The position numbers and the translations under genes were made by a program. Positions 19,649 through 28,230 of a DNA stretch of 64,000 nt are shown piece by piece. How positions within the stretch are numbered: position 1 is the stretch's first letter; each line of letters starts with the position of its first letter. Origin of the DNA: Salinibacter pepae (GTDB taxonomy: Bacteria > Bacteroidota > Rhodothermia > Rhodothermales > Salinibacteraceae); contig NZ_CAMTTE010000001.1 in the NCBI RefSeq assembly GCF_947077775.1, positions 2,446,501-2,510,500 on the forward strand. Direction: 5' to 3'. The notes below the pieces were generated by a model that ran no database searches, had not been told where the DNA came from, and saw nothing but the letters and a program-made list of their open reading frames with translations.

Positions 19649-19676
19649 GCGTCTGGCTCTGGTTTTGACGACGCAG

Positions 19677-19712
19677 CACCCCCGATTGCCGTCCGGCGGT
19701 CGGGGGTGTTTT
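19677..19712 (+). terminator. Terminator after the first betaine-binding protein
   Basis: A perfect 9-bp stem (CACCCCCGA with TCGGGGGTG), 14-nt loop, then TTTTA. It separates the proVW-binding protein transcript from the second binding-protein gene. Confidence 0.85.
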
Positions 19713-19810
19713 ATGGACGGACATGGCGCCGGCGGGCCCGCGCACGCCCTGTGCGGGCGGCCGGGGCACCTTGCCTTTCACGCTACCTCTCTGATTAATG
19801 CGTCCTTCCG

Positions 19811-20830
19811 ATGAAACGACTCATCACTGCGGCACGCGCCCTGTGCCGCTCGTACTGCGCGGCGGCCGTTGCCGCGTCGCTCCTTGCGCTGGGCACAATG
19901 GGCTGTGGGGGGGATGCCTCCGACAGCGCCGGTGGTGGCGCGTCGGCATCGTCGCCCCCCCTGAAGATGGTGACGGTGAACTGGATTGAGGGCCTCGCCA
20001 TGAGCTACATGCAGGCCCAGGTGCTGGAGGACAGCCTAAACGTGCCGGTGGACCTGAAGGAGGCCCAGGGCGGCGGCATCGCCTTTTCGTCGGTGGCGGA
20101 GGGGGATCGGGACTTTTTCAACGAGGCCTGGCTCCCCACCACGCACCAAAACTCGTGGGGCGACCTCCAGGGCCAACTCCAGAAGCTCGGCTACACGTAC
20201 CGGGGCACCTCGGGCGGGCTCGTGGTGCCGGCGTACATGGACCTCCGCTCGGCGGCCAACATCGGCGAGTACCGCGAGGCGCTCGGCGAAAAGATCTACG
20301 GCATTGAGGCCGGCTCCCCCACCAACGACAACATCCGCCAGGTGCTGGACCAGCACGGCATCGAGGGCTTCTCGGTGGTGGCGGCCAGCGGCCCGGCCAC
20401 GTGGCAGCGCCTCCGAAGCGCCATTCAGGACCGCCAGCCGATCATCGTGGCGGGGTGGAAGCCGCACTGGAAGTGGAGCGCGTTTGACCTTCGGTACCTC
20501 CAGGAGGGGAAGACGAACCAGTCGCCCGCCTACGGGCCGCCGGAGGACATCTTCACGGTCGTCGACAACCAGTTCATCGACGAGTTTCCGAAAGAGGCCG
20601 TCTGCTTCCTGCAAAAGTTTGAGGTGACCGACCAGCAGATCGGCAGCCTCATGAACACGTTTCGCACCCGCGGCGACATGAGCAAGAGCGGGGCCGCCGA
20701 GCAGTGGGTGCGGAACCACCCGGAGCACGTCACCCAATGGCTCGACCAGGCCGAGGCGTGTGCCGCCTCGGACGAGGCCGTGACGCCCCTTCCGGACGAC
20801 GCGACCCACTCCCGCGATCAGGAGGCGTAG
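19811..20830 (+). CDS. Glycine betaine-type substrate-binding lipoprotein (second copy)
   Basis: This is a 339-residue paralogue of the preceding protein with the same blocks (VTVNWIEGLAMSY, GGGIAFSSVAEGDRD, EAWLPTTHQ, GWKPHWKWSAFDLRYL) and the same C-terminal pattern. The signal peptide ends at a lipobox-like GTMGC (C32). A terminator upstream means it is probably transcribed separately from proVW. Two binding proteins feeding one permease would widen or tune substrate uptake. Its spacer region is alanine/serine-rich rather than aspartate-rich. Confidence 0.92.
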   Translation: MKRLITAARALCRSYCAAAVAASLLALGTMGCGGDASDSAGGGASASSPPLKMVTVNWIEGLAMSYMQAQVLEDSLNVPVDLKEAQGGGIAFSSVAEGDRDFFNEAWLPTTHQNSWGDLQGQLQKLGYTYRGTSGGLVVPAYMDLRSAANIGEYREALGEKIYGIEAGSPTNDNIRQVLDQHGIEGFSVVAASGPATWQRLRSAIQDRQPIIVAGWKPHWKWSAFDLRYLQEGKTNQSPAYGPPEDIFTVVDNQFIDEFPKEAVCFLQKFEVTDQQIGSLMNTFRTRGDMSKSGAAEQWVRNHPEHVTQWLDQAEACAASDEAVTPLPDDATHSRDQEA

Positions 20831-20908
20831 GGCCGTGCGGCCGGCCGCGGCTCCCGGGCGCCGCCCTGATAACATTATCGCAATCTCTTCCCCTGATCTA
20901 CACGATAT

Positions 20909-20933
20909 GACCGGATCACCTCCGGTCTCGTTT
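20909..20933 (+). terminator. Weak terminator after the second binding protein
   Basis: A perfect 7-bp stem (GACCGGA/TCCGGTC) with a 5-nt loop is followed by TCGTTTG, 78 bp after the stop. The T-run is short. Confidence 0.45.
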
Positions 20934-20986
20934 GTAGCACTACGCTACCCTTTGTGACCCTTTCTCATAACGCACGACGTTCCCAT

Positions 20987-22282
20987 ATGAACCGGTACTG
21001 CACTGCAGTCCTCGCGCTTTTTCTCACCGCTGGATTGATGCTCCCCGGCTCGGCCCTCGCCGACGACCCGGAGCCCGCCGATGACAGCACCAACGCCACC
21101 TCCCTGGTCGCCAACGCTTGGGAGAGCGACACCGACGCGGCGGCGCCCCAGCAGGACGAGCCGACGCTCGACGTGAGCTTTAACGGTTCGCTTCGCTTCA
21201 ACGCCCTTTTCCGGTCGTATGGCGCCGGCCAGAACGGAAACTTTGAGGACCAGGCCGACAATGTACTCGGAAATGGTGGATTCACGTTCGATACCTTCCG
21301 GATTGGGGCCAGTGGGTCCTACGGAAGCCTCATTTTCGACGCCGAGTGGGCATTCTACCCGGAGTCTTTTGGGGGCAACTACATTCACCATGGCTGGGTC
21401 GGGTACGAATTCAGTGACGCCCGCCAGATCCAGGTCGGCGTGAGCCAGGTGCCGTTCGGCATCCAGCCGTACGCCTCCAGCAGTTGGTTCTTCAACAACA
21501 CGTACTACGTCGGTCTAGAGGACGACTACGAGGCCGGCATCAAGGCGATGTACCAGGCCAATGGCTGGGACATCCAGGGGGCCTATTACATGAACTCCGA
21601 GCAGACCGATTTCTTCGGCGCTAGCAATGCGGGGCGGTACTCCTACGACGTAGTCCCGAGCACGAGCGCCGGATACATCGACACCCGCGGCGTGACCGAA
21701 CAGCACCAGTTCAACGCGAAGGTGGCCTACTCCTTTGACCACGGTGGGCTCGGCTTCACGAAGGTCGGTGTGTCCGGGCAGCGGGGCCAGCTCCTGAATG
21801 AGGGAACCGGCGAAACCGACTGGCATGCCGCGTACGCCGCGCATCTCCAGGGCCGCTACGGCGGCTTCGAGGCGAAGTTGGAGTTTGCCCAGCAGGAGTT
21901 GAACCCTCCAAGCGTGACCGATGACCGCTTCGTCGTGATGGGGGCTTACGGGTCTCCCAACCGGGTGGCGAGTGAGCACAACGTGTACTCGTCCAGTCTG
22001 GCGTACCACATTCCGGTGAATGCCGGCCCGATCTCGGAGATCAAGCCGTACTACGACTTCAGTCAGGTGACGAAGGACGTGGACGCGTGGAATGACAACG
22101 TCAACCACGACATCGGCTTTCTCACGTCGGCCGGTCCGCTGTTCGTCTACACGGACCTGATTATTAGCAAGGGCCACCCGTTTAACCAGCCGTTTGACGG
22201 AACCTTCTCCGGGGTCATGGCGGAGAACAACGACAACGAATGGCGAACGGCCTTCAACGTGAACATCGGGATCTACTTCTAA
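20987..22282 (+). CDS. Outer-membrane porin-like protein
   Basis: This is a 431-residue protein starting MNRYCTAVLALF with a signal peptide cleaved near GSALA (residue ~25). The rest is beta-rich: SFNGSLRFNALFRSYG, GNGGFTFDTFRIGASGSYG, GVSQVPFGIQPYASSSWFF, with a terminal phenylalanine. The layout resembles O/P-like and carbohydrate-type porins. It follows the betaine-binding genes and is closed by a strong terminator, so it may admit osmolytes, but that is inference. Codon choice looks less G/C-biased than the neighbouring transporter genes. Confidence 0.75.
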   Translation: MNRYCTAVLALFLTAGLMLPGSALADDPEPADDSTNATSLVANAWESDTDAAAPQQDEPTLDVSFNGSLRFNALFRSYGAGQNGNFEDQADNVLGNGGFTFDTFRIGASGSYGSLIFDAEWAFYPESFGGNYIHHGWVGYEFSDARQIQVGVSQVPFGIQPYASSSWFFNNTYYVGLEDDYEAGIKAMYQANGWDIQGAYYMNSEQTDFFGASNAGRYSYDVVPSTSAGYIDTRGVTEQHQFNAKVAYSFDHGGLGFTKVGVSGQRGQLLNEGTGETDWHAAYAAHLQGRYGGFEAKLEFAQQELNPPSVTDDRFVVMGAYGSPNRVASEHNVYSSSLAYHIPVNAGPISEIKPYYDFSQVTKDVDAWNDNVNHDIGFLTSAGPLFVYTDLIISKGHPFNQPFDGTFSGVMAENNDNEWRTAFNVNIGIYF

Positions 22283-22325
22283 CCGATCCCCGCCGACGGT
22301 TCGGCGACACTGAGGTCTCCGTACG

Positions 22326-22369
22326 GGGACGCAGGCGGCACCGGACGCCCGGTGGCCTGCGTCCCTTTT
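22326..22369 (+). terminator. Strong terminator after the porin gene
   Basis: An 11-bp perfect stem (GGGACGCAGGC with GCCTGCGTCCC) encloses a second 6-bp stem (CACCGG/CCGGTG) and is followed by TTTTG. Confidence 0.85.
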
Positions 22370-22370
22370 G

Positions 22371-22402
22371 TATTGGGGCCGTATTGTATTGGGACCGTAT
22401 TT
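22371..22402. repeat. Two 16-bp direct repeats in the DUF389 leader
   Basis: TATTGGGGCCGTATTG and TATTGGGACCGTATTT lie end to end with two differences, directly after the terminator T-run; a partial third copy (CTTGGGGCC) follows. Confidence 0.6.
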
Positions 22403-22526
22403 TCTTGGGGCCGGACGCATCTACGGAAGGGCCCCGACCGGCCCGGCTGGATGCGCGGCGGCGTCGTGGTTATCCTCTAAAGGTACGCCCGCCACCCTCC
22501 CTCCTCGCCCCGCGTGTGCCGCCCGT

Positions 22527-23534
22527 ATGGCCCTCCGCCTGATCGACCTCTACCACCCGGACACGGACGACGCCCTCGACGTGCCCGACGCCCCCCACGA
22601 CGTGCTCGGGCACTGGACCTACGCGATCGACGATGGGCAGCGCGTGGACCGCCTGCTCATGGAGGTGGAGGACACCGAGCCGTTCCTGGATTGGGTGGAG
22701 GGCACGGCGATCACCGAGTATCGGGTGGTGATCCAGGCCGTGGAGGCGACGCTGCCGCGGCCCGAGGTGGACGCGGACGAAGGGGAGACGCGGGCAGGCG
22801 GTGAGGCCGCCGAGGAGGAGGACGAAGAGAGCGCCGCGCGGGTGGGGCGGGCCGAGCTCTACGAGTACGCCCGCGACGCGACGGACGTCTCCAGCTACTA
22901 CTACGCGCTCATCGCCCTTTCGGTGATCGTCGCGGCCGGGGGCATGCTGCGGAACCAGACCGCCGTGGTGATCGGGGCCATGGTGATCGCGCCCCTCGTC
23001 GGCCCCAACCTGGCCCTCGCGCTCGGCACCACCCTCGGGGACCTGGACCTGCTCAGGCAGTCCGCCTGGGCAAACGTGACGGGGCTGGCCTTGGCCCTCG
23101 GCGGGGCCTTGGGCCTCGGGGGCGTCATGGCGGTCGACCCGGCTACGGGCGAGCTGGCGGGGCGCACGGTCATCGGGATCGCCGACATCGCGCTGGCCGG
23201 CGCGGCGGGGGCGGCCGGGGCGCTGGCGGTCACTCGGGGCGGGGCCACGGGCCTTGTGGGGGTGATGGTGGCGGTGGCGCTGCTGCCCCCCGCCGTGGCC
23301 ACGGGCCTCCTGCTTGGGGCGGGGCATCCCGACCCGGCCCTCCGGGCGGCCCTGCTCACGGTGACCAATGTCGTCGCCCTCAATCTGGCGGCGGTGTGCA
23401 CGTTTTTGCTGCTCGGTGTGCGGCCCCGCGACTGGCGCGACGTGGCGCAGGCCCGCACCTCCACCCGCATCGCCCTCGTGCTCTGGGGCAGTGCCCTGGC
23501 CGTGCTTGCGCTCCTCCTCTGGCAGTTTGCCTAA
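22527..23534 (+). CDS. DUF389 / TIGR00341 family membrane protein
   Basis: This is a 335-residue protein. The N-terminal ~110 residues are soluble and acidic and include an ACT-like segment (VDRLLMEVEDTEPFLDWVEG). From ~125 on there are about six to seven hydrophobic helices with the DUF389 hallmarks SSYYYALIALSVIVAAGGMLRN-like region (key residues SSYYY, IVA, GML.N), AVVIGAMVIAPLVGPNLALALG and MVAVALLPPAVATGLLLGAG. The biochemical role of the family is unknown. The ATG at 22527 is preferred over 22368, whose added sequence lies in the repeat leader. Confidence 0.88.
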   Translation: MALRLIDLYHPDTDDALDVPDAPHDVLGHWTYAIDDGQRVDRLLMEVEDTEPFLDWVEGTAITEYRVVIQAVEATLPRPEVDADEGETRAGGEAAEEEDEESAARVGRAELYEYARDATDVSSYYYALIALSVIVAAGGMLRNQTAVVIGAMVIAPLVGPNLALALGTTLGDLDLLRQSAWANVTGLALALGGALGLGGVMAVDPATGELAGRTVIGIADIALAGAAGAAGALAVTRGGATGLVGVMVAVALLPPAVATGLLLGAGHPDPALRAALLTVTNVVALNLAAVCTFLLLGVRPRDWRDVAQARTSTRIALVLWGSALAVLALLLWQFA

Positions 23535-23573
23535 TTCGGGAGCCCGGCTTGCCCTCGGACTACACACGGCCCG

Positions 23574-24815
23574 CTACGGCGCCTCCGCGACACTCGGGGC
23601 GTCGGGCGGGGGCTCCTCCACCGAGGCGAGCGGCGGCTCCGGGAGGCCCCAGTGCACGAGGCCGGCCATGCCGATCATCGCGAGCGCGCCGCCGACGGCA
23701 TTGCTGAAGAAGCCGTAGGGGCCGTACGTGATGCTGGCCACGAAGCTGCCGAACCCGAACCCGGCCTGGCCCACGCTCATGGCGAGGCCCATGAGGAGAC
23801 CCCGCTGGCGGTCCGGCACGAGCGCCGTGATAAGCGACTGCAGCGGCCCCACGCGGATCCCGATCAGGCCCATGGCCAGGAAAAAGAGCACGGCCGCGAT
23901 GAGGAAGCCCGTGATGTAGAGCGGGGCAAACGCCATGAGGAGGCCCAGCGCCAGGGACGCCCACACCACGATCGGCTTGCGCCCGATCCGGTCCGAGAGG
24001 CGCCCCCCGAGCGGGGACGCGAGAATGTTGGCGGTGCCCCCGATGGCGAAGAGGAGGGCAATCTCGTAGCTCGACACGCCCACCGTGGATTCGAGCCAGC
24101 TGGGGAGGAACGACGTGAAGAGCCCGAAGCCGGAGAACATGAGGAGGTACGACGCGACGGCGTTGACGGCGTCGGAGCCCCGAAGCACCGCCCGGTACTT
24201 CTCCACGAGGCGGGCCGGCGTGAGCCGCTGGTCGTCGAGGTCGGCGTCCGGCTGCGGGACGTACAGCCAGATCAGGACGGCCGAGACGGCCATGGGCACC
24301 GCAAACATGAGGAAGGGCCACCGGTAGCCGAAGCCGGTTGCGAGCACCTTGCCGATCGGGATGCCGGCCACCTGCCCGAAGGCGGTGCCGCTCATCACCC
24401 ACCCGTTGGCCCAGCCGCGCTGCTCGTACGGAAAGTAGTCCCCCACGTAGGCCACCGAGCCGCTGGTGAGCATGCCGCCCCCGATGCCCGCCAGCAGGCG
24501 CATCGAGAACAGCAGGACGTAGCTCTCCGCCACCGTGTGGAGGGTGAGCGTGACGGCCATCAGGATGGTCCCGTACAGCAGAATGAGCCGGCGCCCAATG
24601 CGGTCGGACGCCGGGCCCGTAATGAGGGCCGACACCCCCAGCGAGAGCGCGTAGGCCGTGAGCAGCATGCCCTGCCAGAACGCGTTCACCCCAAGCGTCG
24701 CCGCGATCTCCGGGAGAATGGGCACCATGATGATCAACTGGCTGCTGGCCGAGAACATCATCAGCCAGAGCGCAAAGAGGATCAGGTACGGGTTCGAGGT
24801 TTTCGTGTCGGGCAC
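23574..24815 (-). CDS. MFS transporter
   Basis: This is a 413-residue, twelve-helix major facilitator. A GTG start is used (VPDTKTSNPYLI read as MPDT). The motif-A loop GPASDRIGRRLILL lies between helices 2 and 3 and is echoed in the second half as GGRLSDRIGRKPIVV. The motif-C-like stretch GYRWPFLMFAVP is also present. The C-terminal tail is Pro/Glu-rich. The family contains sugar, drug and metabolite transporters; drug-efflux (DHA1) type is likeliest but unproved. It converges on the DUF389 gene. Confidence 0.88.
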   Translation of the reverse strand: MPDTKTSNPYLILFALWLMMFSASSQLIIMVPILPEIAATLGVNAFWQGMLLTAYALSLGVSALITGPASDRIGRRLILLYGTILMAVTLTLHTVAESYVLLFSMRLLAGIGGGMLTSGSVAYVGDYFPYEQRGWANGWVMSGTAFGQVAGIPIGKVLATGFGYRWPFLMFAVPMAVSAVLIWLYVPQPDADLDDQRLTPARLVEKYRAVLRGSDAVNAVASYLLMFSGFGLFTSFLPSWLESTVGVSSYEIALLFAIGGTANILASPLGGRLSDRIGRKPIVVWASLALGLLMAFAPLYITGFLIAAVLFFLAMGLIGIRVGPLQSLITALVPDRQRGLLMGLAMSVGQAGFGFGSFVASITYGPYGFFSNAVGGALAMIGMAGLVHWGLPEPPLASVEEPPPDAPSVAEAP

Positions 24816-25190
24816 GAACGGAGGGGGGCGATGAGGGGGCAGACGGAGCGAGAATTCAAGCCTCTAAAATCAGGAGGACGCGGCCCACATGCAGGATGCA
24901 CGCCCAAATATTTGACGAAGTTTGTCGCCGGCCCGGGGGCCAGGGGGACGGAAGGGGATGCATTCACGGGCCGGTTGGCGTTCCGTGCGGCCGGCAGCGC
25001 GTCGGGGCAGACGCCGAGACGCAGTCGAGTGAAGACATCGGGAAACCGGCCCAGGTAATACAACGGTGATCTGTGCGTAATGGCGGCGTTACACACGCTT
25101 CGTATTGTACAATGCGTCGTCTGGTTCGCCTGGCACGCCGCGAACGTCGGCGCCTGCGCCGATGCCCCCCCCACAATTCTACTTCTTTCG
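24816..25190. other. Divergent intergenic region MFS / TonB receptor
   Basis: This 375-bp region holds a perfect palindrome ATTGTACAAT (25104-25113), 77 bp before the receptor start. It may be an operator or part of a promoter. No gene was found here. Confidence 0.5.
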
Positions 25191-28022
25191 ATGTCCGAGT
25201 CTTGGATGCGACGCCTGGTCGCTGCGGCCCTGATCGTGCTGATGGGAATCGGTCCCCACGCCGCCGTGGCGCAGGACGCGGCATCGGCTGGAGTCGTCAC
25301 AGGGGTGGTCGTGGAGAAGCAGCGTGGAGCGCCCCTTCCGGGAGCGAACGTAACGATCGAGGGGACCACGACGGGCACGTCGACGGACCTCGATGGGCGG
25401 TACCGCATCGACGACCTCGAGCCGGGGACCTATAATCTCGTCGTCTCTTTCGTCGGCTTTCAGCAGAAGACGGTGACGGGGGTAGAGGTGACGTCCGGAG
25501 AGACGACCACCCTCGATGTTGCGCTTGCCGGGGAGACCGAACAGCTCGATGAAGTCGTGGTCCAGGCCCAGGCGGCCCGGGACTCCGAGGCGGGCCTGCT
25601 CAAGAAGCGAGCGAGGGCGGCGACCGTCGTGGATGCCATCAGCGCCGAGACGATCGGGAAATCAGCGAGTTCGACCGCGGCGAGCGCCATCAAAAAGGTG
25701 ACGGGGGCGTCGGTGACGGACGGGACGTTCGTGAACGTGCGCGGCCTGGGGGGGCGCTACGTCAACGCACAACTCAACGGCGCGGAGCTGCCCAGTGCGA
25801 GCCCGAACACCAATTCGGTGCCGCTCGACCTCTTTCCCGCCGGCCTGCTCGACAACATCGTCACGAGCAAGACCTTCACCCCCGATAAACCAGGGAACTA
25901 TACGGGCGGAAACGTCAACCTGAGCACCAAGTCGTTTCCAGACGAGCGCACCCTGTCGTTCTCGACGTCGGTCACCTACAACAGCGAGGTGCAGTTCGAC
26001 ACTGTTCTCCGCCCGGACGGGGGATTGGACGAGATCCCGGCCATGGTTCCGTCGTTGCCGGAGGGGGAGCTCACGGCCGAGAACCAGCCCATCCCGCCCT
26101 ACTTCGGGGCCAATCAGCAGGAACAGCAGTTTCTCGATGAGGTCACGCGAGCCTTCAGCAAAGGAAAGGTGACCCCCCAACGGCGCTCGGGCCCCATCAA
26201 CCAGGGGTATTCCGCCTCCTACGGCGATCAGTTCCAGGTCTTCGGCGATACGCCACTCGGCCTCGTGACGGGCGTCACGTACAGCCGAAGCACCAGCGCG
26301 TCCCGGGACCGGCGTTCGGCGGCGGCGGGCGCCGGGGGAGGGGCCGGCGTTTCTACCGAATTTCGCCTCACGGGAGAAAGTGGCTCCACGGAAGAGGTGC
26401 TCGGCGGGATTGCGAATTTTACCCTGAACCCACACCCCAACCATCAACTCTCGTTCAACACCCTGTACAACCGCTCGGAGCAAAAATCGGCGGTTTTCCT
26501 GTCCGGGCGGATTCCTCGTGACGACGACTCTCGTACTTTCAACCGCCGCCGCATTGAGCCCATCGACCGGACGGTGTGGAATCTACAGGCCAAGGGGGAG
26601 CACATGCTCGGGAGTGACGGCAGCAACACTCCTCGTCTCACGTGGAGCTCGTCGTACTCGCAGACCACGCAGGATGAATCGGACGTCCGCTTCTTCACGG
26701 ACGACTTTCTCCCCGAGCGCAACGTGCACCGCATCGCGCTCTCGGTCTACGAAGCACCCACCCGGTACTTCCGGAATCTCAAAGAGTCCACCTGGAGCAA
26801 CGACCTGTCTGTGTCGGTGCCGTTTGGGCCCGGCAGTGTAGAGGTCGGAGGAAGCTACCTGCGCAAGGAGCGAGTCCTTGAGGAACGACGGTTTGTCTAC
26901 GGAAACTTGGATTCCCCCAACTACGAGGGCGCTCCCGATACCTACTTCGGCGAGTGCATCGGCCTCATCGGTACGGATGGTTGCGATACCGGCCCCTACC
27001 AGAACGCCGACCGGCCGGATCTCGGGGTTGTCATTCAGGAGCGCACGGCGAACCAGAATAACCTCGCTGGCAACCGCACGGCCGGCGGCGGATTCGCGAT
27101 GGTCGACACGGACGTGCCCGGCGTCGCGGACCTGCGGTTCATCGGCGGCCTCCGCGTCGAATACACCGACCAGTTCGTGGAGACGCGGGACGGACAGACC
27201 GGACGGATCGAAACGACCGACCTCCTCCCGTCTGCCAATCTCGTCTATGCGCTCCGCGAAAACATGAACGTGCGGGCCGCCTATGGGCGCACGATTGCCC
27301 GGCCTACGTTCCGCGAGTTTTCGCCGTCTACGTACTACGACTTCCAGCGACAGGAAATTTTTGACGGAAGCCCCAACCTCGAGCGGACGCTCGTGCACAA
27401 TCTTGATCTCCGCTGGGAGTGGTTCACGGGGCCCGGCGAGCTGTTCGCAGTGAGCGGATATTTCAAGTCGTTTGACGCCCCCATCGAGCGGGTGGTCGTG
27501 GAGCAGGCGATCAATCGGGAGGTGACCTACCAGAACCAGCAGAGTGCCCAGGTCTACGGCGTCGAGATCGAGGCCCGGAAGCGCCTCGGCTTCCTGGCCG
27601 ACCCGCTTCGGCACCTGGAGGTCGGCGGCAACCTCACGCTCACTGAGTCCTCGGTCACGGACGCGTCGGGGCAGGATCTGGGCCGGCCCCTGGAGGGACA
27701 GTCACCCTACCTGATCAATGCCGACGTGTCGTACGACAACCCAGAGCTGGGGACCACGGTCTCGGTCTTTTACAACTACTTCGACGACCGGCTCGATACG
27801 ATTGAGCGGGAGAACCAGCCGGACCAATATGAGCGGGGGCGCCACACGATCGACGTGGTGGCCTCGCAGGCCCTTCCGTTTGGGGTCGAGATGAAGGGGT
27901 CCGTCAAAAACCTGCTCAACGAGGAGACCGAGATCTACCAGGACTTTTCGGGCAACGCGTTTACGACGGTCCGGTACAGGACCGGTCGTACAATCTCGGT
28001 TGGATTCACCTACAACCTGTAG
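25191..28022 (+). CDS. TonB-dependent outer-membrane receptor with N-terminal carboxypeptidase-regulatory-like domain
   Basis: This is a 943-residue receptor. A signal peptide (to ~AVAQ, residue 28) is followed by a CarboxypepD-reg-like domain (~35-115; GVVVEKQRGAPLPGANV, FVGFQQKTV), then the plug (~125-270; VNVRGLGGRYVNAQLNG, LPSASPNTN) and the barrel ending VGFTYNL. Either ATG 25191 or 25206 fits. Such receptors import large or scarce ligands with TonB energy. The protein is not linked to a SusD gene; instead a large lipoprotein follows. The ligand is unknown. GC appears somewhat lower than the housekeeping genes. Confidence 0.92.
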   Translation: MSESWMRRLVAAALIVLMGIGPHAAVAQDAASAGVVTGVVVEKQRGAPLPGANVTIEGTTTGTSTDLDGRYRIDDLEPGTYNLVVSFVGFQQKTVTGVEVTSGETTTLDVALAGETEQLDEVVVQAQAARDSEAGLLKKRARAATVVDAISAETIGKSASSTAASAIKKVTGASVTDGTFVNVRGLGGRYVNAQLNGAELPSASPNTNSVPLDLFPAGLLDNIVTSKTFTPDKPGNYTGGNVNLSTKSFPDERTLSFSTSVTYNSEVQFDTVLRPDGGLDEIPAMVPSLPEGELTAENQPIPPYFGANQQEQQFLDEVTRAFSKGKVTPQRRSGPINQGYSASYGDQFQVFGDTPLGLVTGVTYSRSTSASRDRRSAAAGAGGGAGVSTEFRLTGESGSTEEVLGGIANFTLNPHPNHQLSFNTLYNRSEQKSAVFLSGRIPRDDDSRTFNRRRIEPIDRTVWNLQAKGEHMLGSDGSNTPRLTWSSSYSQTTQDESDVRFFTDDFLPERNVHRIALSVYEAPTRYFRNLKESTWSNDLSVSVPFGPGSVEVGGSYLRKERVLEERRFVYGNLDSPNYEGAPDTYFGECIGLIGTDGCDTGPYQNADRPDLGVVIQERTANQNNLAGNRTAGGGFAMVDTDVPGVADLRFIGGLRVEYTDQFVETRDGQTGRIETTDLLPSANLVYALRENMNVRAAYGRTIARPTFREFSPSTYYDFQRQEIFDGSPNLERTLVHNLDLRWEWFTGPGELFAVSGYFKSFDAPIERVVVEQAINREVTYQNQQSAQVYGVEIEARKRLGFLADPLRHLEVGGNLTLTESSVTDASGQDLGRPLEGQSPYLINADVSYDNPELGTTVSVFYNYFDDRLDTIERENQPDQYERGRHTIDVVASQALPFGVEMKGSVKNLLNEETEIYQDFSGNAFTTVRYRTGRTISVGFTYNL

Positions 28023-28067
28023 CAGCGAATCTGGCGAAGGCAATCCACTTGCAGGCCTTGCGAATCT

Positions 28068-28130
28068 GGGTGCGAGAGCGCACCCCCTTGAGAAGAGGCG
28101 AGCCCTCAGCGGCTCGCCTTTCGGTGTTTT
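28068..28130 (+). terminator. Double hairpin terminator after the TonB receptor
   Basis: A 7-bp hairpin (28068-28085, GGGTGCG/CGCACCC) is followed by a 9-bp hairpin (AGGCGAGCC with GGCTCGCCT, 28096-28119) and a T-run at 28125-28129. Confidence 0.8.
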
Positions 28131-28230
28131 TGAGCCCCCCATTACGGGAATGTTATGCCGCCGGGCATCGGGGCGGCGTCGGCTCGGAGACGGAATTGCG
28201 TTGAACGCTCATTCACTCAACAACGATAGC

